From Flavobacterium hydatis (GTDB taxonomy: Bacteria > Bacteroidota > Bacteroidia > Flavobacteriales > Flavobacteriaceae): a stretch of DNA of 64,000 nucleotides. The translations under genes and the position numbers were made by a program. Below are positions 35,221 to 42,845 of the stretch, in pieces. The notes beneath the pieces were generated by a model. The model worked only from the letters and a program-made list of their open reading frames with translations. It was not told the origin of the DNA and did no database searches. The first letter of the stretch is position 1. The number at the start of each line of letters is the position of its first letter. The stretch covers positions 124,001 through 188,000 of the forward strand of contig NZ_JPRM01000024.1 in assembly GCF_000737695.1 (NCBI RefSeq). The letters are read 5' to 3'.

Positions 35221-36057
35221 ATGAGAAAAATATTCATCGCCCTAACTGCACTAATGGTACTATCTTCGTGTGTTTCTAAAAAGAAATATGCTGATTTAGA
35301 AGCTAAAAACAAAGAGACTCAAGATTTGCTAAATTCTTGTACTGTAAAATTGAATTCTTGTTTAGAAGAAAAAGCTGGATTAACTGCTACAGTTGCTAGT
35401 TTAAAAGAACACAACCAGAATTTAATCAGCAGTTCTAAAGATTTAACAATGCTTACTTCTAAAGGAGCTGAAAATTTAGAAAAATCTTTGGAAAGTTTAA
35501 AAGAAAAAGATTTAAAAATATCTAGACTTCAAGATGCTTTAACTAAGAAAGATAGCGTTACTCTTGCATTAGTTACTAGTTTAAAAGGAGCTGTAGGTAT
35601 CAATGATCCAGACATCGAAATTAATGTTGAAAAAGGAGTTGTGTTTATTTCTATCGCTGACAAATTATTATTTAAAAGTGGTAGCTATGATGTAACAGAT
35701 AAAGCTAAAACAGTTTTGGCTAAAGTTGCAAAAGTAGTTAATGACAAACCAGATTTTGAATGTATGGTTGAAGGTCATACTGATAACGTTCCTTACAAAA
35801 GCAACGGAATCTTGCTAGACAACTGGGATTTAAGTGTTAAACGTTCTACATCTATCGTTCGTGTATTAACTAACGACCTTGGTGTTAACCCAGCAAAATT
35901 AATTGCAGCTGGTAGAAGTTCTTACGTACCATTAGTTGCTAATGATACTGCGGAAGATAAAGCTCGTAACAGAAGAACTCGTATCGTTGTTATGCCAAAA
36001 ATTGACCAATTCTATGATATGGTTGAAAAAGAAATGAAAAAACAATCAGGTAAATAA
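35221..36057 (+). CDS. OmpA-family lipoprotein with coiled coil
   Basis: This 278-residue envelope protein has a lipoprotein signal (lipobox LSSC, Cys at about 17) and a long coiled coil (about 24-110, with ENLEKSLESLKEKDLKISRL). An OmpA/Pal-like peptidoglycan-binding domain (about 130-260) carries FKSGSYDVTDKAKTVL, VEGHTDNVPY and RNRRTRIVV. The Asp and Arg expected to hold diaminopimelate are in place. It probably tethers the outer membrane to the cell wall. It is monocistronic, ended by the terminator at 36114-36144. Confidence 0.9.
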   Translation: MRKIFIALTALMVLSSCVSKKKYADLEAKNKETQDLLNSCTVKLNSCLEEKAGLTATVASLKEHNQNLISSSKDLTMLTSKGAENLEKSLESLKEKDLKISRLQDALTKKDSVTLALVTSLKGAVGINDPDIEINVEKGVVFISIADKLLFKSGSYDVTDKAKTVLAKVAKVVNDKPDFECMVEGHTDNVPYKSNGILLDNWDLSVKRSTSIVRVLTNDLGVNPAKLIAAGRSSYVPLVANDTAEDKARNRRTRIVVMPKIDQFYDMVEKEMKKQSGK

Positions 36058-36113
36058 TCCGATTATTTCATATTATGGAATCCTCCTTTTAGGATTAAGA
36101 TTCTAAAAAAACT

Positions 36114-36144
36114 AAAACCAGTGAAAATTTCACTGGTTTTTTTT
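36114..36144 (+). terminator. Terminator of the OmpA-like gene
   Basis: The stem AAAACCAGTGAAA/TTTCACTGGTTTT is perfect and runs into TTTT. It lies 56 bp after the stop. Confidence 0.92.
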
Positions 36145-36160
36145 ATGTCTAATATCTCGA

Positions 36161-36308
36161 TTGTTTACAATGGAACGCGGATGAAACAGATTCGCAAAAG
36201 CGAAGACGCGGATAAAAACGGATTTTTGAAACCTTTGCTATCTTTGTGAACTTTGCGGTAAATTTTTTGCACAGATTTTACCATTAAGAAATAAAAAAAA
36301 ATTAAGCT
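36161..36308. repeat. Intergenic direct repeat, copy 1
   Basis: This block of about 148 bp starts TTGTTTACAATGGAACG and ends ACCATTAAGAAATAAA plus an A run. It shares its start, AACTTTGCGGT core and end with the block at 36377-36504. An internal GATTCGC/GCGAAGA hairpin is missing from copy 2. There is no coding frame. Confidence 0.65.
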
Positions 36309-36376
36309 TGATTCTTAATATCTTAATCGTTAAGGTTATTTGCCACAGATTATAAAGATTAAAGGAATTTCCTGTA

Positions 36377-36504
36377 TTGTCTATAATGGAACGTGGATTA
36401 AACAGATTTTTAAAACCTTTGTCACCTTTGCGTAAACCTTTGCGAACTTTGCGGTTAAATTTTTCACACAGATTTTACCATTAAGAAATAAAGAAAAATT
36501 AAAA
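36377..36504. repeat. Intergenic direct repeat, copy 2
   Basis: This is the shorter relative of 36161-36308, in the same orientation. It contains several ACCTTTGCG words in place of the hairpin of copy 1. Together they fill most of the 640-bp gap between the OmpA-like and YrdC-type genes, which otherwise shows no gene. Confidence 0.65.
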
Positions 36505-36534
36505 TTGTGCACAAACACCTATCTATAAAAACAG

Positions 36535-36561
36535 AAAAAGCAGGTCGGTTGACCTGCTTTT
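36535..36561 (-). terminator. Bidirectional terminator
   Basis: The stem AAAGCAGGTC/GACCTGCTTT is perfect, with loop GGTT and A/T runs on both sides. It lies about 140 bp past the YrdC-type gene stop on the minus strand. Confidence 0.85.
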
Positions 36562-36698
36562 ATGTATCCTTAATCTTTTTAATAACCAATTAAATATCAA
36601 TTAAGAATAACATTATCGTAATATTACTTGTAATACACTGTTAATAAGGCACTAATATAAGTAATTAACCTCAAATACCTTGCCGTAGCAATGTGTTT

Positions 36699-37319
36699 TT
36701 ACAAAATATCTAAACTTCCTTTTCCTTCTCTGACAATTACTGGCTCATGTTCTGATAAATCGATAATAGTCGATCCAACATTATCACCATAACCTCCATC
36801 GATAACCATATCAACTAGATTTTGCCATTTTTCAAAAATAAGCTCAGGATCGGTTGTGTATTCAATAACATCATCTTCATCACGAATAGAAGTAGAAACA
36901 ATAGGATTTCCTAACTGACGCACAATCTCTAAAGCAATTGAATTGTCGGGCACACGAATTCCGACAGTTGTTTTTTTCTTAAACTCTTTTGGCAAATTAT
37001 TGTTACCTGGTAAAATAAACGTATAAGGACCAGGTAAAGCTCTTTTTAGTATTTTAAAAGTAGATGTATCTATTTGTCGCACATAATCAGATAAGTTACT
37101 TAAATCGTGACAAATAAAAGAGAAATTTGCTTTTTCTAGCTTCACTCCTTTTATTTTTGCAATTTTCTCTAAAGCACGAGAATTGGTAATATCACAACCC
37201 AAACCATAAACAGTATCTGTTGGATAAATAACCAAACCTCCATTTTTTAAAACCTTGACTACTTTTGCAATAGCAGCTTCACTCGGTTTATCGGTATATA
37301 TTTTTATAAATTCTGCCAT
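36699..37319 (-). CDS. YrdC/Sua5-family protein (threonylcarbamoyl-AMP synthase or YciO-like)
   Basis: This 206-residue protein has the YrdC fold: an N-terminal GGLVIYPTDTVYGLGCDI segment (about 27-44), KANFSFICHDLSNL (about 63-76), LPGPYTFIL (about 93-101) and VGIRVPDNSIALEIV (about 115-129). TsaC/Sua5 makes threonylcarbamoyl-AMP for the t6A tRNA modification, with TsaE encoded at 24452. The sequence also resembles the YciO branch, whose role is less clear, and the window does not decide between them. Confidence 0.8.
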   Translation of the reverse strand: MAEFIKIYTDKPSEAAIAKVVKVLKNGGLVIYPTDTVYGLGCDITNSRALEKIAKIKGVKLEKANFSFICHDLSNLSDYVRQIDTSTFKILKRALPGPYTFILPGNNNLPKEFKKKTTVGIRVPDNSIALEIVRQLGNPIVSTSIRDEDDVIEYTTDPELIFEKWQNLVDMVIDGGYGDNVGSTIIDLSEHEPVIVREGKGSLDIL

Positions 37320-37383
37320 TTTGTTTTAGTTTAAAGTTTCACAATTTGTTCAAGTTCAAAAGATTATCTCACCATTTTACCCT

Positions 37384-39738
37384 TTACCCAATCACATCAA
37401 GTTTAGCAAATCGCAATAATAATTTCTTAATTCCGCCAACTTCAAATTTTATTTCGGCTTTTTTATCAGCTCCAACTCCTTCTAAGTTTATAACTTCGCC
37501 TTTCCCGAAACGCTCATGCATCACGATATTTCCAGCGGTTAATTTATTATCAAATAAATTCGGTGCGCTTGACGCATTAGGATTACTTGCAACAGGTTTT
37601 AACTTTCGAATATTTAAATCCGATTTTGGTTCATAGTTACTAGTAGGTTTTGGCGGCGGAGTAGATCCAATTGGCTTAGCTAAACGTAATTTTGATTTAT
37701 CAACATCCCCAAAAACATCAATGTCAATCATTGGTTTATATCGATATCCACTCTCTACTGGCGTTAAATATTCTAAATACTGACCGTCAATTTCTTCAAT
37801 AAAACGTGAAGGTTCGCTATCAGTTAATTTTCCCCAACGGTAACGCGATTGCGCATAAGTTAAATAAGCCTGATGCTCTGCACGTGTTAAAGCTACGTAA
37901 AATAAACGACGTTCCTCTTCAAGTTCGCTCCTCGTACTCATACTCATGGCACTAGGAAACAAATCTTCTTCCATCCCGACAACAAAAACGTGAGGAAACT
38001 CTAATCCTTTTGCTAAGTGAATCGTCATTAAAGCAACACGATCTTCATCGCCTGTATCTTTATCTAAATCAGTTGCAAGTGCCACATCTTCCATAAATTC
38101 AGACAATGCTCCTCTTGCTCCATCAATTTCTTTCTGACCTTCGGTAAAATCTTTTAAACCATTCAGTAATTCTTCAATATTCTGAATTTTTGCCATACCT
38201 TCTGGTGTAGCATCTTTCTTTAGTTCTTGAACCAATCCTGTCTTTTTTGTAACATGATCTGTAATATAAAAAGCATCCTGGTTTTGATCAATAACCTGAA
38301 AACTCTGAATCATCGTTACAAAATCTCTAATTTTATTCTTTGTCCCAGTATTCAGTTTCAAGTCGATTTTATCAATATTCACCATCACTTCCCAAATCGA
38401 ACGCTTGTAATGATTAGCAGCAATTGTTAATTTTTCAACCGTAGTATCTCCAATTCCACGAGCTGGATAATTAATCACACGAACCAATGCTTCTTCATCC
38501 TTTGGATTGATCACCAAACGCAAATAACACAAGACATCCTTAATTTCCTTACGTTGGTAGAACGATAATCCGCCATAAATACGATATGGAATATCACGTT
38601 TTCTCAACGCATCCTCCATTGCACGAGATTGTGCATTGGTACGATACAAAATCGCAAACGAACCATTATGCAATTGATTTTGCATTTTTTGTTCAAAAAT
38701 GGTACTTGCTACAAAACGACCTTCTTCAGAATCTGTTAAACTTCTGTGGACTTTAATTTTTTGTCCAAAATCATTTGCAGTCCAAACTATTTTATCAAGT
38801 TTGGTCTTATTATGTTCCATTACGGTATTTGCTGCTTCAACAATATTTCTTGTCGAACGGTAATTTTGCTCTAAACGAAACATAATCACGCCTTCATAAT
38901 CCTTCTGGAAATTCAAAATATTATTAATATTTGCTCCACGGAAGGCATAAATACTCTGCGCATCATCACCAACCACACATATATTCTGAAATTTATCAGA
39001 TAAAGCCTTTACAATCAAATACTGAGAGTGGTTTGTATCCTGGTACTCATCAACCAAAATATAGCGAAAACGATTTTGATATTTTGATAAAACTTCTGGA
39101 AAACGATTCAGTAATTCATTGGTTTTTAATAATAAATCATCAAAATCCATAGCACCCGCTTTAAAACAACGGTCTACGTATTGCTGATAAATTTCACCTA
39201 ATCTTGGTCTTTTAGCCATGGCGTCAGCCTCAACTAATTCAGGATTATTAAAATATGCTTTTACCGTAATCAAACTGTTTTTATAGTTCGAAATACGTCC
39301 TAAAATTTGTTTTGGCTTATAAACATCACGATCCAGTTGCATTTCTTTTATGATTGACGAAATCAATCTGGCAGAATCCTGAGAATCATAAATCGTAAAA
39401 TTAGACGGATATCCTAAATGATCTGATTCCGCACGAAGTATACGTGCAAAAATCGAGTGAAAAGTTCCCATCCAAAGATTTTTTGCTTCAGATGCCCCCA
39501 CAATATCAGAAATCCTGTGCTTCATTTCACGAGCCGCTTTGTTCGTAAACGTAAGCGATAAAATATTGAAAGCGTCGATTCCTTGCGCCATCAAATAAGC
39601 AATTCTAATAGTTAAAACACGGGTTTTTCCTGAACCTGCTCCAGCAATAATAATCATTGGCCCGTCTTTTTTCAGAACGGGTTGTCGTTGCGCTTCATTG
39701 AGTTGATCAATGTACTTTTGCATGAAATTTTTCTCCAT
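37384..39738 (-). CDS. uvrD: UvrD/PcrA-type superfamily 1 DNA helicase
   Basis: This 784-residue 3'-5' DNA helicase functions in repair and replication restart. Walker A is AGAGSGKTRVLT (about 33-44), motif II is VDEYQDTNH, motif III is GDDAQSIYAFRGA, motif IV is LEQNYRST, and motif V-VI includes TIHLAKGLEFPHVF and YVALTRAEH. The C-terminal ~80 residues form a tudor-like end (RFGKGEVINLEG) typical of PcrA/UvrD. A second in-frame ATG at 39723 (MQKYIDQLNEAQ) is an equally credible start. A TATTTTTG box at 39747-39754 on the minus strand is a candidate -7. Confidence 0.93.
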   Translation of the reverse strand: MEKNFMQKYIDQLNEAQRQPVLKKDGPMIIIAGAGSGKTRVLTIRIAYLMAQGIDAFNILSLTFTNKAAREMKHRISDIVGASEAKNLWMGTFHSIFARILRAESDHLGYPSNFTIYDSQDSARLISSIIKEMQLDRDVYKPKQILGRISNYKNSLITVKAYFNNPELVEADAMAKRPRLGEIYQQYVDRCFKAGAMDFDDLLLKTNELLNRFPEVLSKYQNRFRYILVDEYQDTNHSQYLIVKALSDKFQNICVVGDDAQSIYAFRGANINNILNFQKDYEGVIMFRLEQNYRSTRNIVEAANTVMEHNKTKLDKIVWTANDFGQKIKVHRSLTDSEEGRFVASTIFEQKMQNQLHNGSFAILYRTNAQSRAMEDALRKRDIPYRIYGGLSFYQRKEIKDVLCYLRLVINPKDEEALVRVINYPARGIGDTTVEKLTIAANHYKRSIWEVMVNIDKIDLKLNTGTKNKIRDFVTMIQSFQVIDQNQDAFYITDHVTKKTGLVQELKKDATPEGMAKIQNIEELLNGLKDFTEGQKEIDGARGALSEFMEDVALATDLDKDTGDEDRVALMTIHLAKGLEFPHVFVVGMEEDLFPSAMSMSTRSELEEERRLFYVALTRAEHQAYLTYAQSRYRWGKLTDSEPSRFIEEIDGQYLEYLTPVESGYRYKPMIDIDVFGDVDKSKLRLAKPIGSTPPPKPTSNYEPKSDLNIRKLKPVASNPNASSAPNLFDNKLTAGNIVMHERFGKGEVINLEGVGADKKAEIKFEVGGIKKLLLRFAKLDVIG

Positions 39739-39770
39739 AATTGATGCAAAAATAAGAATTTAAAAAGAAA

Positions 39771-39802
39771 GTTCCTAAGATGCTTAGGTACTGAGTTACT
39801 AA
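39771..39802 (+). repeat. Octamer-phased repeat array
   Basis: The four octamers are GTTCCTAA, GATGCTTA, GGTACTGA and GTTACTAA in unbroken register. It lies upstream of uvrD. Confidence 0.7.
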
Positions 39803-39837
39803 GTTTTTTTAGAAGCAGAAACAATAGGCATTTTATC

Positions 39838-39906
39838 AAAGATAGTTCCCGCTTTCGGCTTTATCTCTCCGTTTCACTACAAGGATATCACCTCTATCGG
39901 GGCTAG
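39838..39906 (-). ncRNA. Flavo-1-like structured RNA candidate, second copy
   Basis: On the minus strand this begins CTAGCCCCGATAGAGGTGA, continues ATCCTTGTAGTG, and ends AAAGCGGGAACTATC. The start and end words align with the element at 30472-30554 while the internal hairpin region differs. It lies about 215 bp downstream of the TauE-type gene, on its strand. Confidence 0.5.
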
Positions 39907-39929
39907 ATTCAAGCAATAAGCTTTTAAAA

Positions 39930-40013
39930 GGGGCAAAGGTTCTGAGGTTCTAAGCATCAAAGATTCAAAGGTTAAAAAAACTTAGAGCCTTAGCAACTCA
40001 GTCTCTCAGTACC
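39930..40013. repeat. Two octamer-phased arrays in opposite orientation
   Basis: The plus-orientation array at 39930-39969 reads GGGGCAAA, GGTTCTGA, GGTTCTAA, GCATCAAA, GATTCAAA. The next block (39979-40013), read on the minus strand, is GGTACTGA, GAGACTGA, GTTGCTAA, GGCTCTAA. Together they could fold as a long imperfect hairpin. The 383-bp gap around them holds no gene. Confidence 0.7.
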
Positions 40014-40085
40014 TTACTTATAAAAAGTATAGTATTAAACAAAAATAATCCTATTCTTAAAAGCGAGCCAGACAATTAGCTAAAA

Positions 40086-40121
40086 AACTTAGAACCTTAG
40101 CGACTCAGCCTCTCAGTACCT
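40086..40121 (-). repeat. Octamer-phased array abutting the TauE gene stop
   Basis: Read on the minus strand just after the stop codon it gives GGTACTGA, GAGGCTGA, GTCGCTAA, GGTTCTAA. It begins within 2 bp of the stop and is in the sense of the gene. Confidence 0.75.
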
Positions 40122-40889
40122 CTATTTATAAAATACATCGTAAGCAAAGCGAATCAAGGTACCAATTACAACAATCAAAAAGAAAACTCTAATAAAACCG
40201 TTTCCTTTATTTATTGCAAGTTTAGCGCCAAGCCATCCGCCAAGGCCGTTACTTATTGCCATAGGAATTGCGATAGTCCAAATTATTTTTCCTTTTAGTA
40301 TAAACAGACAGATTGAACCGAAATTTGTCGCCAGATTAACCATTTTAGCATTTGCCGAAGCATGCAAAAAGTCAAAACCCATTAAAGCTATAAAAGCAAC
40401 TACAAAAAAACTACCCGTTCCAGGACCGATAAATCCATCATAAAAACCAACAACTATACTAATTCCAACAGCATATAGTATTTGAGTTTTAGCCGAATGA
40501 TCTTTGGCTTCATGTTGCCCGAAATTCTTTTTAGCATACGTATAAATTAATAACAGAGATAAAACCACTAGTAACAACGGTTTCATAAAATCATTACTTA
40601 CATAAGTTAATAAAGTAGATCCTAAAAATGCCGATGGCACTGCTAAAATCATCATAATGAGTAACAACTTCCATTGTATAACTACTTTTTTCATGTATTG
40701 AAAAGCAGCAAAAGCAGTTCCGCTAAACGCAGGTAATTTTAAAGTTCCAATAACAGTCGAAACAGGTAAATTTGGTAATAAAATTAATCCCATCGGAGTC
40801 TGAATTAATCCGCCGCCGCCAACAATAGCATCAATAAATCCAGCAGCAAAAGCAGCTAAACAAAGTAAAATTATAATATAGTCTTCCAA
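40122..40889 (-). CDS. TSUP/TauE-SafE family membrane transporter
   Basis: This 255-residue inner-membrane protein has about eight transmembrane helices. The N-terminal motif FAAGFIDAIVGGGGLIQTP (about 15-33) and the repeat-related FYDGFIGPGTGSFF (about 146-159) are hallmarks of the TauE/SafE (TSUP) family. Members move sulfite, sulfoacetate or other small organosulfur anions; the substrate here is unknown. It diverges from a small membrane protein gene with two well-formed promoters between them. Confidence 0.88.
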   Translation of the reverse strand: MEDYIIILLCLAAFAAGFIDAIVGGGGLIQTPMGLILLPNLPVSTVIGTLKLPAFSGTAFAAFQYMKKVVIQWKLLLIMMILAVPSAFLGSTLLTYVSNDFMKPLLLVVLSLLLIYTYAKKNFGQHEAKDHSAKTQILYAVGISIVVGFYDGFIGPGTGSFFVVAFIALMGFDFLHASANAKMVNLATNFGSICLFILKGKIIWTIAIPMAISNGLGGWLGAKLAINKGNGFIRVFFLIVVIGTLIRFAYDVFYK

Positions 40890-40925
40890 TTATTTTGTAG
40901 TATTTAGTTTGATTTTTAATGTTTG

Positions 40926-40956
40926 CAAAATTAACCTTCTTAAACAAACATTACAA
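40926..40956 (-). promoter_or_regulatory. Promoter of the TauE-type gene (TTG-N20-TAATTTTG)
   Basis: On the minus strand TTG (40956-40954) and TAATTTTG (40933-40926) are 20 bp apart. The gene starts 36 bp further on, at 40889. This is one half of a divergent promoter pair. Confidence 0.65.
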
Positions 40957-40967
40957 TTAAAATGATG

Positions 40968-40996
40968 TTGAATTACAACCAAAAAGTATATTTTTG
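40968..40996 (+). promoter_or_regulatory. Promoter of the 173-residue membrane protein gene (TTG-N18-TATTTTTG)
   Basis: TTG (40968-40970) and TATTTTTG (40989-40996) are 18 bp apart and lie 18 bp before the ATG at 41015. The two divergent -33 elements are only 11 bp apart, so the promoters may be co-regulated. Confidence 0.65.
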
Positions 40997-41014
40997 TTTC
41001 CTTAAATTATAAAA

Positions 41015-41536
41015 ATGGATTCAAACAAAATTATAGAAGTTCTAGCTTATACTATACCTTCAATCATAACAGGAAGCGTAGCTTATTATTTCTTCAAATC
41101 GTATCTTCAGGATAAACAAAACACAAGAAGATGGTTGTTGCAAAAAGATGCTCAAAAACAAGCTTTGCCTTTACGATTACAAGCTTACGAGCGTATCACA
41201 TTATACTTAGAGCGCATCAGTTTAACTAACCTATTAATACGTGTTGCGCCAATATCTACCGATAAGAATGATTATGAAAATTTAGTTATTGCACAAATTG
41301 AGCAAGAATTTGAACATAACTTAACACAACAAATATACATGTCTGATGAATGTTGGACTATTGTAACTACAGCTAAGAACGCTACAATCCAAATGATTCG
41401 TAAAGCAAATATGAGCGACCGTGTAGACAGTGCCGATAAATTACGTGAAGTTATCTTAAACGATTTATTCGATAAACAATCACCAAGTAGTGCTGCTTTA
41501 GGATATATTAAAAGAGAAGTAAGCGAAATGTGGTAA
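41015..41536 (+). CDS. Conserved membrane-anchored protein of unknown function
   Basis: I do not recognise a named domain. The 173-residue protein has one N-terminal transmembrane helix (VLAYTIPSIITGSVAYYFF, about 9-27), then a basic segment, then a mostly helical soluble part with RLQAYERITLYLERISLTNLL (about 54-74), IEQEFEHNLTQQIYMSD and a C-terminal SAALGYIKREVSEMW. It looks like a cytoplasmic helical bundle anchored to the membrane. The gene is monocistronic behind a good promoter. The even conservation of charged positions suggests a real gene, but no role can be given. Confidence 0.7.
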   Translation: MDSNKIIEVLAYTIPSIITGSVAYYFFKSYLQDKQNTRRWLLQKDAQKQALPLRLQAYERITLYLERISLTNLLIRVAPISTDKNDYENLVIAQIEQEFEHNLTQQIYMSDECWTIVTTAKNATIQMIRKANMSDRVDSADKLREVILNDLFDKQSPSSAALGYIKREVSEMW

Positions 41537-41607
41537 GGTTTAATTTTAGATTTTAGAGTGAAGAATAAAATATCTAACCCATAAAATTTAAGATTGTAAT
41601 AAAAAAG

Positions 41608-41691
41608 TTAACCATATAAGTGATATAAATTCATTTAAGCTTTATGCCGATTTGTTGTACTTATATTTACTTACATCACTTACATGGTTAA
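41608..41691. repeat. 84-bp hairpin element, copy A
   Basis: The terminal arms TTAACCATATAAGTGATATAA and the complement of TTACATCACTTACATGGTTAA pair over 21 bp with two mismatches. The interior contains TTCATTTAAGCTTTATG and TACTTATATTTACTTACAT. A relative in opposite orientation is at 45762-45844, with compensatory changes in the stem. Confidence 0.75.
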
Positions 41692-41771
41692 AATGATTCA
41701 GTGAATACTAACTTATTTAATTAAGTTCAATCTTTATTAATCTAAAATCTGAACTCTAAAATCTAAAATCA

Positions 41772-42671
41772 TTATCTATTATCACTCATAATTTCAGATT
41801 TATTCTGAGCATATTCATACCCTTCCTCCCACCATTTTTTCATTTCTTCTTTATTAAAAATGAGTGCGTTGTTAGTTAGCTTTGTTGGTGTATAAAACAA
41901 ATTTAGTTTTACATTTTTGTTTTTCGCCACCAGTTTCCCAAGCGCGATATCATGTTTTTCGACTTGATCGAGAGCAATTCTAAACAAATCTATCATTAAC
42001 GAAAACGGATTTTTACCTATTGTACTTTTGGTAGTATTTACTTCTGTTTCCAGAATAACTACATCTATTTCAGTAGCACCACGTTTTATAGCTTCGCGTA
42101 TAGGTACCAAACTAGAAAACCCTCCGTCACCGTATTCGGAGTTATTTTTTGACACTAAACTCATAAACGGAATGTAATTACTCGATATCCAAATCCAATC
42201 GCAGAATTCGTCATAAGAACAATCTTTTATCGATTTGTATTCAGCTTCATTACGAGACAAATTAGTAACCGTAACAACAACATCTGTTTTAAGCTTTTTT
42301 AGCTGATTAAATTCAGATAAAGACAAATGATCTTTAATGTATTTTTGCAATCTTTTGCTTTCGCCAAAAGTTCTTTTTCCTTTAAAGAATTGACGTAATA
42401 CATTAAAATGGTTGATTGTAACAATATCAACACCGTCTTTCTCTTTTACTACAAAAGGACTGATATTGAATATCTTATTCATGTTTACATTAGTGTAGAT
42501 TCCATGGATTTTATCAATATTTCCGAGTGCCAAATGCGGAATAAGTAAACTTCCTGTAGATGTTCCCAGAAATAAATCATATTCACATTTTTTAATTTGT
42601 AATAAATATTGTGCAACTCCTCCGGCAAAAGCTCCTTTGCTTCCTCCTCCTGAAATAACCAATGCTCTCAT
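41772..42671 (-). CDS. Patatin-like phospholipase
   Basis: This 299-residue serine hydrolase has the patatin Ser-Asp dyad. The oxyanion loop SGGGSKGAFAGG is at about residues 7-18, the nucleophile is in GTSTGSLL (GxSxG, about 37-44), and the Asp is in YGDGGFSSLVP (DGG, about 176-186). It lacks a signal peptide, so it is probably cytosolic, and it likely acts on membrane lipids or acylglycerols. Neighbours give no hint of substrate. The assignment is good. Confidence 0.9.
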   Translation of the reverse strand: MRALVISGGGSKGAFAGGVAQYLLQIKKCEYDLFLGTSTGSLLIPHLALGNIDKIHGIYTNVNMNKIFNISPFVVKEKDGVDIVTINHFNVLRQFFKGKRTFGESKRLQKYIKDHLSLSEFNQLKKLKTDVVVTVTNLSRNEAEYKSIKDCSYDEFCDWIWISSNYIPFMSLVSKNNSEYGDGGFSSLVPIREAIKRGATEIDVVILETEVNTTKSTIGKNPFSLMIDLFRIALDQVEKHDIALGKLVAKNKNVKLNLFYTPTKLTNNALIFNKEEMKKWWEEGYEYAQNKSEIMSDNR

Positions 42672-42796
42672 AAATGTATTGTAGTTTTTTTTAGAGAAGA
42701 GAAAAAAGAGAATAGATGAAAGAATAAAGAGAATGTACTAAATCTACACTCTTTAATTCTCATCTCTTAACTCTCAACAATCATGATTCTGTATTG

Positions 42797-42837
42797 CTCT
42801 TTATTCTATACTCTTTATTCTATACTCTTATTCTATA
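42797..42837 (-). repeat. Short tandem repeat (14-bp unit, 3 copies)
   Basis: CTCTTTATTCTATA is repeated at 42797, 42811 and 42825 (the last copy one base shorter). It lies within 10 bp of the M1 aminopeptidase stop. A related GAGTATAGAATAAAGA word recurs at 50151 before recG. Confidence 0.75.
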
Positions 42838-42845
42838 TCTCTTTT

